Below are positions 7,926 through 8,603 of a stretch of 8,603 nt of DNA, piece by piece. How positions within the stretch are numbered: position 1 is the first letter of the stretch; each line of letters begins with the position of its first letter. The stretch is from Pseudomonadota bacterium. Lineage in GTDB: Bacteria > Pseudomonadota > Alphaproteobacteria > Azospirillales > Azospirillaceae. The position numbers and the translations under genes were made by a program. The stretch is taken from positions 1 to 8,603 of the forward strand of contig JAEYOB010000166.1 of the NCBI GenBank assembly GCA_023412175.1, read 5' to 3'. The notes under the pieces were generated by a model. The model was given only the letters and a program-made list of their open reading frames with translations. It ran no database searches and was not told the DNA's origin.

Positions 7926-8603
7926 ATGGCGTTGGGCACACTCTGGGCCCGTCTCGGCCGCTGGCGGATCTTCGGCGCAACGCTGATCGGCGCGGCGGTC
8001 ATCTTCATATCGGGCATCGTGTTCTGGGGCGGCTTCAACACCGCCATGGAGGCGACCAACCAGATGGAATTCTGCATCTCGTGTCACGAGATGAAGGACA
8101 ACGTCTACGCCGAATACAAGAAAACCATCCATTACGAGAACCGCACCGGCGTGCGCGCCACCTGTCCCGACTGCCACGTGCCGAAGGACTGGGTGCACAA
8201 GATCATGCGCAAGATCCAGGCATCCAAGGAACTCTACCATTGGGCGCTCGGCACCGTGGACACGCCCGAGAAGTTCGACGCCAAGCGCCTGACGCTGGCC
8301 AAGAGCGAATGGGCGCGCATGTAGGCGAACGACTCGCTGGAATGCCGCAACTGCCACTCCTTCGAGGGCATGTCCGCCGAGAAGCAGAAACAGCGCGCCA
8401 AGAAGCAGCATGAGATGGCCAAGGCCGACGGCATGACCTGCATCGACTGCCACAAGGGCATCGCGCACAAGCCGGTCCACCATCTGCTGGAAGAGGAAGA
8501 GAACGACGGCAAGGTCGCCGACGCCGGCAGCAAGGCCAAGCCGGTCCAGACCGCCGCTGCCACTCCGGCCGCCCCGGCTCCCGCCGCTGCCCCTGCTCCG
8601 GCT
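7926..8603 (+). pseudogene. nirT: NapC/NirT-family tetraheme cytochrome c, interrupted by an in-frame TAG and cut by the window edge
   Basis: Intact members are membrane-anchored tetraheme quinol dehydrogenases that pass electrons from quinol to periplasmic reductases. One frame encodes an N-terminal anchor (about residues 14-36, ending [13 protein letters not shown]), then heme motifs CISCH (50-54) and CPDCH (80-84). A TAG follows at codon 133 (8322-8324), then, in the same frame, CRNCH (140-144) and CIDCH (172-176). From about residue 210 the frame becomes an Ala/Pro-rich linker that runs off the edge, so a further C-terminal domain is possible. The residue at the TAG is usually Lys (WARM-K-ANDSLECRNCH), so AAG to TAG, one base, explains it. 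If the TAG is real, the product is a 132-residue two-heme stub. The start could be ATG 7926 (GGGTGG just upstream) or 7914 (GGAA 9-10 bases upstream). Nothing else in the frame is degraded, so the lesion is recent, read through, or a sequencing error. Confidence 0.9.
8322..8324 (+). other. In-frame amber stop inside the nirT-like gene
   Basis: TAG falls between ...SEWARM and ANDSLECRNCH.... Family homology is unbroken on both sides with no frameshift, and codon bias is equally strong after the stop. It separates heme motifs 1-2 from 3-4. Confidence 0.95.

Overview
The window is GC-rich with strong codon bias and carries the core of a cytochrome cd1-type denitrification locus: nitrite reductase (nirS), the cytochrome c-dependent nitric oxide reductase (norCB), its maturation genes (norQD), two Crp/Fnr-type regulators and a NapC/NirT-type quinol dehydrogenase gene. 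Protein character and gene order suggest an alphaproteobacterium, plausibly of the Azospirillum/Rhodospirillales type. The taxonomic call is an inference; no rRNA or other marker is present.

Layout. The left half is on the minus strand and reads norC (4200-3748), norB (3734-2388), norQ (2235-1420), norD (1402 to the window edge, 3' end missing). A strong bidirectional terminator hairpin (2332-2361) and a fresh promoter box separate norCB from norQD. A 230-bp divergent region (4201-4430) holds the norC promoter and a leader hairpin. The right half is on the plus strand: two tandem Crp/Fnr-family regulators (4431-5126, 5150-6007), nirS (6162-7802), a 123-bp intergenic region dense in regulatory structure, and a nirT/napC-like gene (from about 7926) that runs off the right edge and is broken by an in-frame TAG at 8322.

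How it works together. NirS reduces nitrite to NO in the periplasm, NorCB reduces NO to N2O at the membrane, NorQ and NorD are needed to make active NorCB, and a NirT-like tetraheme protein would pass quinol electrons to periplasmic acceptors. Four perfect 14-bp TTGAC-N4-GTCAA boxes precede norC, norQ, nirS and nirT. At each, a -10-like hexamer lies 31-32 bp from the box centre (good at nirS, fair at norC, weak at norQ and nirT), as expected for class II FNR/NNR-type activation. Both regulators have the E-x-x-S-R recognition-helix signature that reads TTGA half-sites.

Most notable: (i) NorB has Pro where the first His of the FeB-binding His-His pair belongs (His258 in Pseudomonas aeruginosa numbering); (ii) nirT has a TAG between heme motifs 2 and 3 with perfect coding continuity beyond it; (iii) the nirS-nirT gap stacks an NNR-type box, a terminator, an inferred start site and a second terminator-like hairpin; (iv) the second regulator has an unusual four-cysteine N-terminus. 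Points (i) and (ii) are each one base from the expected codon, so sequencing error must be excluded first.
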